From positions 1 to 64,000 of the forward strand of contig NZ_DF158897.1 in the NCBI RefSeq assembly GCF_000307265.1: a DNA stretch of 64,000 nt, written 5' to 3'. The DNA is from Oscillibacter ruminantium GH1. GTDB taxonomy: Bacteria; Bacillota; Clostridia; Oscillospirales; Oscillospiraceae. A model generated the notes under the pieces. It was given only the letters and a program-made list of their open reading frames with translations, did not search any database and was not told where the DNA came from. The position numbers were made by a program, and so were the translations under genes. Positions 55,082 to 63,736 of this stretch are shown here, piece by piece; position 1 is the stretch's first letter, and each line of letters starts with the position of its first letter.

Positions 55082-56977
55082 TTGAAGAAAGAAAATTTTC
55101 CCGTCCGCATGGGCATCCTCTCCTCTGTTCTGACGGCGGTGGCGCTGTCAGGCTGTATCACTTTACTGGCTCTCTGGCTTCAGCCAAATGCCTTACGCAC
55201 CATCCTGTCGGTGTTTCGGGGCAGCCCTCTTTTGATTGTGCTGAACGCGCTGCCGGTAGGCCTTCTGGTGGTGCTGTTCGCATTCTTATTCCAAAATGTA
55301 TTTTACAGCGCCGCACTGGTGAATCTGGTGGTGTGCGGTCTATCCATCGCCAACCGCATCAAAATTGAGGTGCGGGATGAACCGGTCTTTCCCCGGGATC
55401 TGACATTATTGAAAGAAGTCGGAAGTGCCATGGGGTCTTACGACATCCGGTTCCCCGTCTCCGCCATTGCCGTGGTCATCGGCAGCTGCATTTTGCTGCT
55501 TGTGCTGGGGATTTTTATGCGGTGTAAACCGTTCTTCCCTAACAGCACGGGCAGGCGGTGGGCCGTCCGTCTGGGCGGCGCGGCAGCGTCCCTCGCCATT
55601 TTGGTAGGGCTGATCTTCACGGTTTACGCCTCCAAAAGTCTTTACGACTCCTTCCCCGTTTCCAACGCTTACTATGTCCCTTCCGTGTTTAACGAACTGG
55701 GATTCCCCTACTGCTTCACCCACCACTTTACCACCTATACCGTGGACAAGCCCGCCGGGTTTGTCCGGAGCGAAGCGGAAGACTGGGACAGCGGTGAGAC
55801 GGTCCCCGGGCAGAAGCCGCCTGTACACGTGGTCATGGTGATGAACGAGGCGTTTTCCGATTTGACGGACGACTCCGCCTTCACCTACACAGCGGAAAAT
55901 GACCCGCTTCCCAATCTCCACGCTCTGCGCAGCGACCCCAACTGTATTTCCGGACACGTGGTGGTTCCCGGCTTCGCGGGGGGCACTGCCAACACGGAGT
56001 TTGACGTTTTGACGGGAATGCAGACCAACGCCCTTTCCGCCAGCACCACCTCGGCTTTCCGAGCCGTGAATCGGAATTTGGACAGCCTGTACCGTATTTT
56101 CGACGCCGACGCCTATCAAACCTCCTTCTTTCACCCCGGCGACTCTTGGTTTTACAACCGGGAGAACGTATACCGCTTTTTAGGCGCGGAGAAAATCGAA
56201 TTTGCGGAGGATATGGAAAATCTGGAATACAAGGGCCGCTGGGTTACCGATGACTATATGGCGGGCCAGATCGAGCAGACCTTTGAAAACGCCGTATCCA
56301 ACGGGAAATTCCTGTTTAACTACACGACCACCATTCAAAACCATATGTCCTACACCGCCGACAAGTACGGCGCGGACTCCGAATATTCTCCGGTGCAGAC
56401 CTCGGCCACTCTTTCCGATGTGGCGCAGACGCTGCTCTCCGTCTATATCAAGGGCGCGCGGGATGCAGACACCATGCTGGGCCGCCTGAGGGACTATTTT
56501 TCCGCCAGCAGCGAACCGGTGGTGCTGGTGTTCTGGGGCGATCATCTGCCGTATCTGGGAGACAATCAGCTGGCCTATAAAGAGCTGGGCATGGACTTGA
56601 CCCCGGAGGAAAACGGCTCCGCCAGCTTCCTGCGCTCTTATGAAACCCCATATGTGATCTGGGCCAACGACGCGGCGGCGCAGGCTCTGGACTGGGAGAA
56701 GAGCGTAACCGCTGCGGCGCTGCCCAAAGACGGAACCATCAGCGCCTGCTATCTGGGGGCAACGGTGCTGGAGCTAACCGGGCGGGCAGCGGAGTCCCCT
56801 TGGTTCCAGTATCTGACCGACCTGCGCCGGGAGCTGCCGGTCATCCAAAAGGAGACGGTGATGCTTTCTGACCAGAGTATCGTCCGGGCGGACGCACTCA
56901 GCGCCGACCAGACCGCTCTGATCGCAAAGCTGCGAAATTGGAGCTATTACAAACTGAAATACAAGGATGTAGGCTGA
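55082..56977 (+). CDS. LTA synthase-family sulfatase-fold membrane enzyme
   Basis: A 631-residue protein with about five N-terminal membrane helices (1-195) and an extracytoplasmic sulfatase-type domain (about 235-600). The nucleophile Thr lies in GFAGGTANTEF near 302, metal ligands include MVMNEAFSD and VVLVFWGDHLPYLGD. This is the LtaS/glycerophosphate or phosphoethanolamine transferase architecture. The TTG start follows AAAGGAGC. It overlaps the next membrane protein gene (TGATG). Confidence 0.88.
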   Translation: MKKENFPVRMGILSSVLTAVALSGCITLLALWLQPNALRTILSVFRGSPLLIVLNALPVGLLVVLFAFLFQNVFYSAALVNLVVCGLSIANRIKIEVRDEPVFPRDLTLLKEVGSAMGSYDIRFPVSAIAVVIGSCILLLVLGIFMRCKPFFPNSTGRRWAVRLGGAAASLAILVGLIFTVYASKSLYDSFPVSNAYYVPSVFNELGFPYCFTHHFTTYTVDKPAGFVRSEAEDWDSGETVPGQKPPVHVVMVMNEAFSDLTDDSAFTYTAENDPLPNLHALRSDPNCISGHVVVPGFAGGTANTEFDVLTGMQTNALSASTTSAFRAVNRNLDSLYRIFDADAYQTSFFHPGDSWFYNRENVYRFLGAEKIEFAEDMENLEYKGRWVTDDYMAGQIEQTFENAVSNGKFLFNYTTTIQNHMSYTADKYGADSEYSPVQTSATLSDVAQTLLSVYIKGARDADTMLGRLRDYFSASSEPVVLVFWGDHLPYLGDNQLAYKELGMDLTPEENGSASFLRSYETPYVIWANDAAAQALDWEKSVTAAALPKDGTISACYLGATVLELTGRAAESPWFQYLTDLRRELPVIQKETVMLSDQSIVRADALSADQTALIAKLRNWSYYKLKYKDVG

Positions 56978-57510
56978 TGGGTCAGCGAAGCCATGAGATT
57001 GCCTTTTGCGGCGTGTCCGCGGCCATAGGAACGGTGCTGCTGCTTTTGGGCGGACTGATTCCCGGAGCTACGTACTGTGCGCCGATGCTGGGGATGCTGC
57101 CGCTGCTGCCCGCTCTGGCGGAATACGGCTGGCGGCCTGCCCTCAGCGTTTACGCTGTGACGGCGGCGCTGGCGCTGCTGCTGGCTCCGGACAAGGAACT
57201 GGCGGGGGTTTATCTGTTCCTGGGGTATTACCCGGTTTTGCAGCCCGCGCTGGATCGCATTTCCAGCCGCCTTTTGCGGACAGTGTGCAAGCTGGCGGTG
57301 TTCAACGGGGCGGTTCTGGCGCTGTATTTCCTGCTGCTGCACGTATTGGGACTCAATCTTTTGGAATCGGAATTTGCCGCATATTCCAGACCGTTTCTGC
57401 TGGCCCTGCTGGCAGGAGGGAATCTGGTGTTTCTCCTTCTGGACCGGGCGCTGCGGCAGCTGGCGCTGCTATGGCGGTATCGGCTGCGAAGGCTCTTTTT
57501 CCGGCACTGA
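56977..57510 (+). CDS. Small integral membrane protein, possibly ECF S-component-like
   Basis: A 177-residue protein with about five or six hydrophobic helices. The segment GGLIPGATYCAPMLGMLPLLPALAEYG and a Lys/Arg-rich cytoplasmic tail (RYRLRRLFFRH) resemble ECF-type S components or YybS-like proteins, but the match is not firm. Its start overlaps the sulfatase gene stop, so the two may function together. A strong terminator follows. Confidence 0.7.
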   Translation: MGQRSHEIAFCGVSAAIGTVLLLLGGLIPGATYCAPMLGMLPLLPALAEYGWRPALSVYAVTAALALLLAPDKELAGVYLFLGYYPVLQPALDRISSRLLRTVCKLAVFNGAVLALYFLLLHVLGLNLLESEFAAYSRPFLLALLAGGNLVFLLLDRALRQLALLWRYRLRRLFFRH

Positions 57511-57563
57511 GTTTATTGTCGAAAGAAATTGCGCTCTTTTTTCCACCGGGACAGGCAGACGAA

Positions 57564-57612
57564 ACGGCCTCTCCAAACGCCCATGGGCGTTTGGAGAGGC
57601 CGTCGCTTTTTT
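57564..57612 (+). terminator. Terminator (40-bp perfect palindrome)
   Basis: A perfect palindrome 57564-57603 (20-bp arms) is followed by CGCTTTTTTA. It ends the sulfatase operon and also sits before the convergent uvrC. Confidence 0.93.
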
Positions 57613-57652
57613 AATATGCGTTATCCTTGGGTGATTTCGGCGGCTTTTGCCG

Positions 57653-59509
57653 TCACTTCGCGGAGGTTTCGTCTCCGGCGGGCGTATTTTCCGCCTGCCC
57701 GTGGAAATGAAGATACGCCTTTTCCCCGGCGGCAGCACCGATCACCTCGGCCAGTTCCGCCGCCGTGGCGGCGCGGATGGCCTTGAGGGAACCGAAACGC
57801 TTTCGCAATGCCTCCCTGCGCTTCGGACCCACACCGGGAATATCGTCCAGCGCGGAGCGGAGCGCGTTTTTCCGGTGACTGTCCCGATTATAGGTGATGG
57901 CGAAACGGTGCGTCTCCTCTTGAATCTGCCCAATGAGGGCGAACACCGCCTGATTGGCTTGAATGCCGATCTCCATCCCCTCCGGCGTCACCAGCGCGCG
58001 GGTGCGGTGGCGGTCATCCTTCACCATGCCAAAAATGGGGATGGACACGCCGAAGTCTTGGGTGACCTCCAGCGCGGTTTTGGCGTGGACCTCGCCGCCG
58101 TCGATCAAAAACACGTCCGGCAGGGGCAAAAACTTTTCATCCCCGTCCGCCGCCCTCTGAAGTCTGCGGCGCAGGACTTCCCGCATGGAGGCATAGTCGT
58201 CCGGATGGCCCTGCACGTCCTTGATCTGAAAGCGGCGATAGGCGCTTTTCAGCGGCCTGTCGCCGCTGTACACCACCATGGAGGCCACGATCTCGCTGGA
58301 GCCGGTGTTGGAGATATCATAAGACTCCATCCGCTTAGGTGGCTGAGGAAGGCCCGTCATCTTTGCCAAAAGCTGTAAGGTCTGGCTGCTGCGCTCCTCT
58401 CGCGAGGTGGCCCGCTCCGCCTCCTCGGCGGCGTTTCGGCGGGCCATTTCCAAAAGCTCTGCCTTTTCTCCCCTCTGGGGAACGTGGACCCAGACCTTGT
58501 GCCCCGCCCGCTGGGTCAGGGCCTGAGACAGTTCCTCGCAGTTCCCGGAATCGGCAGGTATCAAAATCTCGTGGGGCAGCAACGCCCGCGGCAGGTAATA
58601 CTGCGCGGTGATGGCGGAGAGCATTTCCCCCTCGTCCTCGTCACCGGGGACGGCAAAAAGCTCCGTCTCCCGCCCCGCCAGATTTCCCTCCTCCATGTGG
58701 AGGACGGCGTAACAGCATTTAGCCCCCTTGTAAATCCCCCAGATGTCCGTGTCGGCGCAAAGGCCCGCAATCACCGTCTGCTTTTTCCCCAGCGCACCGA
58801 TGGCGGACACCCGATCCCGAAGAACGGCGGCCCGTTCAAAGTGGAGCGCCTCCGCCTCCCGGGCCATCTCCTCCGTCATCTCCCGGAGAAGCTGCTTGGA
58901 TTTTCCCTCCAGCAATGCCGCCGCCTGAGACATACGGGCGCGGTAATCCTCCTCCGCCATGCCGGGGCGGCACCACCCATCGCACCGGCCCATGTGATAG
59001 TTGAGACAGGGCCGCTCACCGCCAATGTCCTGCGGAAATTTTCGGTTGCAGGTGGGCAGCTTCAACGCGGCGCACACCGCGTCAATGGCCTGTCGCGTTT
59101 CAAACCGGCCGCCAAAGGGGCCGAAGTAGCGCGCACCGTCCTCCGCAAACCGGTGGACCATGGAAAAGCGGGGATAGGCCCCTTTGGAAAGACGCACAAA
59201 GGGATAGCCCTTGTCGTCCTTAAGCAGAATGTTGAAGCGGGGCATGTGCCGTTTGATGAGGGAGTTTTCCAGCACCAGCGCCTCCCACTCACTGGAGACG
59301 AAGATCGTGTCGAAATGGTCTACCTCGGCCACCATTTTCCGGGTCTTCACCGTGTGGAACGCGCTGTCCTGAAAATACTGGCTGACCCGGTTTTTCAGTT
59401 TTTTCGCCTTGCCCACGTAAATGACCTTGCCGGTTTTGTCCATCATCAGATAGACCCCCGGCTTCAGCGGCAGGTCGTTGGCCTTTTCCCTCAGTTCGTC
59501 TTTCGTCAT
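57653..59509 (-). CDS. uvrC: Excinuclease ABC subunit C
   Basis: A 618-residue endonuclease of nucleotide excision repair. The GIY-YIG domain is near the N-terminus (PGVYLMMDKTGKVIYVGKAKKL), a UVR motif is around 210-245, and a C-terminal UvrC endonuclease region precedes a helix-hairpin-helix. The ATG at 59509 follows GGGAGGG; an 11-codon longer frame lacks support. It lies alone, downstream of ptsH on the same strand with a terminator between. Confidence 0.97.
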   Translation of the reverse strand: MTKDELREKANDLPLKPGVYLMMDKTGKVIYVGKAKKLKNRVSQYFQDSAFHTVKTRKMVAEVDHFDTIFVSSEWEALVLENSLIKRHMPRFNILLKDDKGYPFVRLSKGAYPRFSMVHRFAEDGARYFGPFGGRFETRQAIDAVCAALKLPTCNRKFPQDIGGERPCLNYHMGRCDGWCRPGMAEEDYRARMSQAAALLEGKSKQLLREMTEEMAREAEALHFERAAVLRDRVSAIGALGKKQTVIAGLCADTDIWGIYKGAKCCYAVLHMEEGNLAGRETELFAVPGDEDEGEMLSAITAQYYLPRALLPHEILIPADSGNCEELSQALTQRAGHKVWVHVPQRGEKAELLEMARRNAAEEAERATSREERSSQTLQLLAKMTGLPQPPKRMESYDISNTGSSEIVASMVVYSGDRPLKSAYRRFQIKDVQGHPDDYASMREVLRRRLQRAADGDEKFLPLPDVFLIDGGEVHAKTALEVTQDFGVSIPIFGMVKDDRHRTRALVTPEGMEIGIQANQAVFALIGQIQEETHRFAITYNRDSHRKNALRSALDDIPGVGPKRREALRKRFGSLKAIRAATAAELAEVIGAAAGEKAYLHFHGQAENTPAGDETSAK

Positions 59510-59549
59510 GCGCGGCCCTCCCCTCTTTTCAAAATCAGGCAAAAAGAAA

Positions 59550-59569
59550 ACCCCGCGTCACCGCGGGGT
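59550..59569 (-). terminator. Terminator of ptsH
   Basis: ACCCCGCG/CGCGGGGT with a four-base loop is followed on the minus strand by TTTTCTTTTTG, about 70 bases after the ptsH stop. Confidence 0.85.
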
Positions 59570-59640
59570 GAAAGAGGTCACGGCGGCCTCTTTTTTTCTC
59601 TCTTTCTCCCAAAGGAGATTTCAAAGCGCGGGTAAAAAAG

Positions 59641-59904
59641 TTATTCGCCGAAGTTATTCTTGACCAGCTCCACCAGCGCGGAGACAGCTTCCTTCTCGTC
59701 GGTCCCGTCGGCAATCAGCGTGATGGTGGTCCCCATGACGATGCCAAGGGAGAGAACGCCCAGCAAGCTCTTGGCGTTGACCCGGCGGTCTTCCTTCTCC
59801 ACCCAGATCCCGCTTTTGAACTCATTTGCCTTTTGGATAAAGAACGTCGCGGGCCGCGCGTGAAGACCCACCTCGTTGTTCACCGTGATTTCCTGCGTAT
59901 ACAT
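59641..59904 (-). CDS. ptsH: Phosphocarrier protein HPr
   Basis: An 87-residue HPr with the phospho-His in VGLHARPATFF near residue 15 and the regulatory Ser in NAKSLLGVLSLGI near 46, so both PTS transfer and HPr kinase control are likely. The ATG at 59904 follows AAAAGGAG; a longer frame to 59925 is unsupported. No ptsI is adjacent, unlike in many Bacillota. Confidence 0.95.
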   Translation of the reverse strand: MYTQEITVNNEVGLHARPATFFIQKANEFKSGIWVEKEDRRVNAKSLLGVLSLGIVMGTTITLIADGTDEKEAVSALVELVKNNFGE

Positions 59905-60150
59905 ATGCAGCACTCCTTTTCCCAAACGCCTTCATGAAACTCCGCATAACAGGCAATTTTCTTCCTTTATCATATCCGTTTTTTGCAAAAACGTCAACAG
60001 GGTTTTACAGAAACATTTTAGAAATACAACGGCAAAAGTTCCGTGTTTTCGTTGCTTTCAACAAACCGCGTCTACTATTCCGGCGTTCTTTTGTGCGTAA
60101 TTTTATTTTGCCGAAAAGTTGTGAATTTCTCCAAATCCGGACAAATCAAA

Positions 60151-60181
60151 ACCGGGGCTGTCGCTTCGCGGCAGCCCCGGT
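60151..60181 (-). terminator. Terminator of the perR-rbr operon
   Basis: ACCGGGGCTGTCGC and its complement pair around TTC (60151-60164, 60168-60181), followed by a short T-rich tract on the minus strand, about 22 bases after the rubrerythrin stop. Confidence 0.8.
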
Positions 60182-60203
60182 CCATCAGCGAAGAAACGGG
60201 AAA

Positions 60204-60737
60204 TTAATAGTTGAGCGCTTTGATCTGGAAGAAGCTCTGGGGATGCTTGCACACAGGACACACCTGCGGCGCGTTTTCCGCGATCTCGACATGACCGCAG
60301 TTGCGGCAGAACCACATGACCTTTTCGCCCTTCTTGAACACTTCGCCCTTTTTCAAGTTGTCCAGCAGCTTCAGATACCGCTCCTCATGGGTCTTTTCGA
60401 TCTTGGCCACGCCCTCGAACTGAGCGGCCAGCGCCAAAAAGCCCTCTTCCTCAGCGGTCTTGGCCATCTCAGCATACATCTGGGTCCACTCCTCGTTTTC
60501 CCCAGCGGCAGCGGCGGCCAGATTCTCCTCGGTGGTGCCCACGCCGCCCAGCGCCTTGAACCACAGCTTGGCGTGCTCCTTTTCGTTGCCGGCAGTCTCC
60601 TCAAAAATCGCGGCAATCTGCTCGTAGCCATCCTTCTTTGCCTGGCTGCCATAGTATGTATACTTATTGCGGGCCATGCTCTCGCCTGCAAACGCCTTCC
60701 ACAGATTGGCCTCCGTCTTGCTTCCCTTCAGTTCCAT
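60204..60737 (-). CDS. rbr: Rubrerythrin
   Basis: A 177-residue peroxide-reducing di-iron protein. Four-helix ligands lie in [25 protein letters not shown] and [10 protein letters not shown]. The C-terminal rubredoxin domain has CRNCGHV and CPVCKHPQ binding one iron. AAGGGG precedes the ATG. It follows a Fur/PerR gene by 27 bases, matching peroxide control. Confidence 0.97.
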   Translation of the reverse strand: MELKGSKTEANLWKAFAGESMARNKYTYYGSQAKKDGYEQIAAIFEETAGNEKEHAKLWFKALGGVGTTEENLAAAAAGENEEWTQMYAEMAKTAEEEGFLALAAQFEGVAKIEKTHEERYLKLLDNLKKGEVFKKGEKVMWFCRNCGHVEIAENAPQVCPVCKHPQSFFQIKALNY

Positions 60738-60764
60738 AATAAAATACCCCTTTCAAAAATATGT

Positions 60765-61157
60765 TTAAGCCTTTTTTTCCTGTTTTCCCGCGCACTGCGG
60801 GCAGACACCATAAAACATGAGCGCGTGGCTTGTGACTTGACATCCCCCCGCACCCGCAAGAAAATCCAGCCCTGCGTCATACGGAATTTCAACATCGCTG
60901 ACCTTCCCGCACGCTTCACAGGTGAAATGCGCATGAGGTTTGGTGTTGCAGTCGAACCGGACCGTGGGGCCGGGCAGTTCCTGAAGGCGGCCATCCTGCG
61001 CCATCTGATGAAGATTGCGGTAGACGGTGCCCAGACTCAACTTGGGCAACTCGGGCTTCAGGCTGGCAAATACCATTTCCGCCGTGGGATGCTCTTTGCT
61101 TTCCCGCACGATCTGATAAATCTTTTCCCGCTGGAAAGAGTAGCGATGCAAAAGCAT
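60765..61157 (-). CDS. Fur-family regulator, PerR-like
   Basis: A 130-residue metalloregulator: winged helix (VFASLKPELPKLSLGTVYRNLHQM), then HAHFTCEACGKV and a C-terminal CPQCAG that form the structural zinc site. N-terminal HPTAEMVF supplies a His seen in PerR. It lies directly before rubrerythrin, which suggests peroxide sensing. A Per-box-like palindrome lies 26 bases upstream of its start. Confidence 0.9.
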   Translation of the reverse strand: MLLHRYSFQREKIYQIVRESKEHPTAEMVFASLKPELPKLSLGTVYRNLHQMAQDGRLQELPGPTVRFDCNTKPHAHFTCEACGKVSDVEIPYDAGLDFLAGAGGCQVTSHALMFYGVCPQCAGKQEKKA

Positions 61158-61182
61158 GGATTCTCCTCTCTGAAGTTATTTA

Positions 61183-61202
61183 GTAATAATTTCTATTATT
61201 GT
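61183..61202 (-). promoter_or_regulatory. Candidate Per box / Fur-family operator
   Basis: AATAAT (61185-61190) and ATTATT (61195-61200) form an AT-rich inverted repeat resembling a Per box, centred in the perR-rbr upstream region. Confidence 0.6.
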
Positions 61203-61267
61203 TATATCATGGTATTCTACAATATGCAAGCGCTTTTTTAAAAAGTACCCAGATTTTTTATCGCCGC

Positions 61268-61309
61268 AAAAAACCGCGCCCCCCACCAAACGCAGTGGGC
61301 AGCGCGGTT
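61268..61309 (-). terminator. Terminator downstream of the zinc-ribbon membrane protein gene
   Basis: AACCGCGC pairs with GCGCGGTT and an inner CCCAC with GTGGG; on the minus strand it ends in GGTTTTTTGC. It lies about 28 bases after the stop at 61337. Confidence 0.85.
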
Positions 61310-61336
61310 GAAAGCTGGAAATTGCCGGGCGGCGCT

Positions 61337-62041
61337 TTAAAAGTGAAATCTTCTGCGCACTTCTTCCCGAAGGGAGGGAACACGTCTCACTACCAGCAGT
61401 GGGATGCAAAGTCCCACGCAGCTGGCAGCCACGATCAGCGACCATCCCGGCGACCATACGCCGTGAAAATACAGGTCGCCGCAGGCCTCCATCCCCACGC
61501 AGAAAACGGCCACAGCGGCAAGGCTCAGCGTCACCGTGGTCAAAACGGAATGGCCCCGCCGCAGCAGAAAGCTCAATATGCAAACCACCGCCGCTGCCAG
61601 AAGCAGCATCGGCACGGCAAGACCCCGAAACCAGTCCCATCCATCCATTGCCAGCGCGATGAGCGCCACATACACCGCCACCGCGCCCACGTCCACGGTG
61701 AGCCGCGTCCAAACGGGTATCCATCGGTCTGCCAGCAGCGGCAGCACAAACCAGATCCACAGCATCGCCGCCGCGCCCACCACAAACAGGTGCCAGCTGT
61801 ACTCGGGCTTTAGAGCCAGATTTAAAAGGGCACAGCAAAGGCTCACCGACGCCAGCATGGAGGTTGCCAGCAGCGCCACGGCCTTTCGCGGAACAGGAGC
61901 CACCTCTGCTTGCCTGGTGGGAAAAAAGGGCGGATGGTCCGCTGCCGGCTGGCTGGCGGGGTCGTTCACCGCCGTGCCGCACAGGGGACAGCTTTTCACG
62001 GCGGCGTCCAATTCCACTCCGCAGTGTACGCAATAAGGCAT
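61337..62041 (-). CDS. Zinc-ribbon membrane protein (DUF6320-like)
   Basis: A 234-residue protein with an N-terminal zinc ribbon (YCVHCGVELDAAVKSCPLCG), a short linker and six or so membrane helices (about 55-215). It resembles DUF6320-type proteins that sit next to HxxxDG acyltransferases in gut Clostridia, as here; the family name is from memory. The start at 62041 uses the Shine-Dalgarno in the upstream repeated element. Confidence 0.75.
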   Translation of the reverse strand: MPYCVHCGVELDAAVKSCPLCGTAVNDPASQPAADHPPFFPTRQAEVAPVPRKAVALLATSMLASVSLCCALLNLALKPEYSWHLFVVGAAAMLWIWFVLPLLADRWIPVWTRLTVDVGAVAVYVALIALAMDGWDWFRGLAVPMLLLAAAVVCILSFLLRRGHSVLTTVTLSLAAVAVFCVGMEACGDLYFHGVWSPGWSLIVAASCVGLCIPLLVVRRVPSLREEVRRRFHF

Positions 62042-62046
62042 TTTAT

Positions 62047-62178
62047 GACCATTCCTTTCGCATCGCTTCCGGGCACAAAAGGCCATGAGACGAAATGGCC
62101 CTATTGTGCCTGTTTTTCGGTTGCCCTCTAAGCGGCAAGAAAAACGCACGGAAATAAAGTCTGAACTTGTTTCAAATC
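62047..62178 (-). repeat. Recurrent structured intergenic element, copy B
   Basis: This fills the gap from the acyltransferase stop (adjacent) to six bases before the zinc-ribbon protein start and includes AAAGGA. It aligns with copy A (42406-42540) over its full length. The main hairpin, GGCACAAAAGGCCAT (62072-62086) with ATGGCCCTATTGTGCC (62095-62110), uses different bases from copy A but keeps pairing. GTTTTTCGGTTGCC (62112-62125) is identical in both. Confidence 0.8.
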
Positions 62179-63471
62179 CTATTCCCTTCTTCCCGTGTGC
62201 GTTCGATTGCTCTCAATGTGAACGGGAAGTCCCTCCCGCACCAGAAAACGGAAAAATTCCCGCTCCGTATCCGCGTCCACCTGTGTCCCCGCCACGGTGA
62301 TCTCCATGAGATTGCCATAGCTGATCGAGGCCACATGGGGTCGGGGAACGGTGGCCTGCCCCAGCACCACCTCCATGTGGTGGATGTGGGGCTGCATGGC
62401 CTCCGGCACAGTAAACGCACCGGGGTTTGTAAATGTGGCGCTAAAGGGACGCACGCCCCGTGTCCGATAGTTGTGGGCCACAATGGGATTTTTCAGCACC
62501 CGGGGAATCAATTGCAGCGCGCGGTTGGACTGGTAGCGGACATTTCGGGTGATTTGGGCCTGCATCTCCTGCGGTGTGGTGTGCAGCTTCATATAGTGGC
62601 GCACCTGTGCCGCCACCTGCGCAAATTGGTATTCCCCCAGCGCCGGGTCGAAGCCGGGCTGAACGGTGACGAGGAAGTTTCGCAGCGTTTGCGACGGAAA
62701 ATAGGGCCGCAGATTTACCGGGACCGCCAACGTCACAGGCCGCATCCGGTGGTAGTTCTCCCGCCGCTGCTTTTCCGCCAACACCCACAGCAGCGCCGCC
62801 GCCAGATATTCCGTGACCGACACCTGATAGCTTCGCGCCTTTTCCCGCAGCTTGTCCACCGGCACAAAGCCCATTGTGACATGAAACGTGTAAAACGGTT
62901 CCGCTTCCCCCCGGTTGGAGTAGGCCCGCTTCACCAGCGGCAGCCTCCGTGCGGCGGGGCCGACGTAACGGACGTAAGCATCCTCCAGCTCCTCCCGCCG
63001 GGGCGGCTCCCGCAGATCCAGCACCCCATCCCCCGCTGGAACATCCACGCCAATCTGCCGCAGATATTCCGCCAGCAGGGTGCGGAAAAAGGTCAGCGCC
63101 CCCGCACCATCCGCCAGCGCGTGAAAGGCCTCTATGGAGATGCGGTTTTGATAGTAATAAAAACGGACCAGCCACCCGGCGTCCTCATGGAACCGCACGG
63201 GCTGGCAGGGCGCAGATACATCCGCCTTCAAAAAAGGCCCCGGCGCGGTGTTGGGTTCGAAGTAATACCAGAACACCCCCCGCCGGATGCGCATGGTAAA
63301 GCCGGGAAAGCGTGGCATCACTTTGTCGATGGCGTTTTGCAGGGCGGCGGGAACCACCGGCTCCGTCATCACCGCCGAGAAGCGATACACCGCGGAATAC
63401 TCCTCCCGCTGGAGCGCGGAGTAGAGCACGCCCGCATTGTCCAGCTTATACCATTGTTTCTTTTTCGCCAT
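62179..63471 (-). CDS. HxxxDG-type acyltransferase (alcohol acetyltransferase/condensation-like)
   Basis: A 430-residue protein of the CoA-dependent acyltransferase/condensation fold. The catalytic motif is EAFHALADGAGA near residue 117. A DFGWG-like motif is not evident. It looks like the alcohol acetyltransferase group and is followed by the zinc-ribbon membrane protein after copy B of the repeated element. It is divergent from a probable hydrolase. The product, perhaps an ester or modified lipid, is unknown. Confidence 0.75.
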   Translation of the reverse strand: MAKKKQWYKLDNAGVLYSALQREEYSAVYRFSAVMTEPVVPAALQNAIDKVMPRFPGFTMRIRRGVFWYYFEPNTAPGPFLKADVSAPCQPVRFHEDAGWLVRFYYYQNRISIEAFHALADGAGALTFFRTLLAEYLRQIGVDVPAGDGVLDLREPPRREELEDAYVRYVGPAARRLPLVKRAYSNRGEAEPFYTFHVTMGFVPVDKLREKARSYQVSVTEYLAAALLWVLAEKQRRENYHRMRPVTLAVPVNLRPYFPSQTLRNFLVTVQPGFDPALGEYQFAQVAAQVRHYMKLHTTPQEMQAQITRNVRYQSNRALQLIPRVLKNPIVAHNYRTRGVRPFSATFTNPGAFTVPEAMQPHIHHMEVVLGQATVPRPHVASISYGNLMEITVAGTQVDADTEREFFRFLVREGLPVHIESNRTHTGRRE

Positions 63472-63736
63472 GGCGCGCCCTCCTTTTTTTATATATTACC
63501 ATGCGAAGACCTCTGCCGCAAGAGTGAGCTGCCCGCTGTGGCCGCCCTCCAAGGCATATTTGCTTTCGGTGGGGCACAGAACGGACTGTGCCGCAACCCC
63601 AAAATAATTTGCCGGATACTATATTGTCTAACTTTTCAAGTGCTTCAAACCGAAAGCTAAGAAAAAGACGTGTGTTTTTTTGAAAACTATGCTATTATAG
63701 AGGCCCATTGATTGATTTTTATAAAGGAGGCCCGTT
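63472..63736. other. Intergenic region between divergent genes
   Basis: AT-rich near the plus-strand start, with a TATTAT -10-like site near 63693-63698 and AAAGGAGG at 63723-63730. No gene is evident. Confidence 0.4.
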
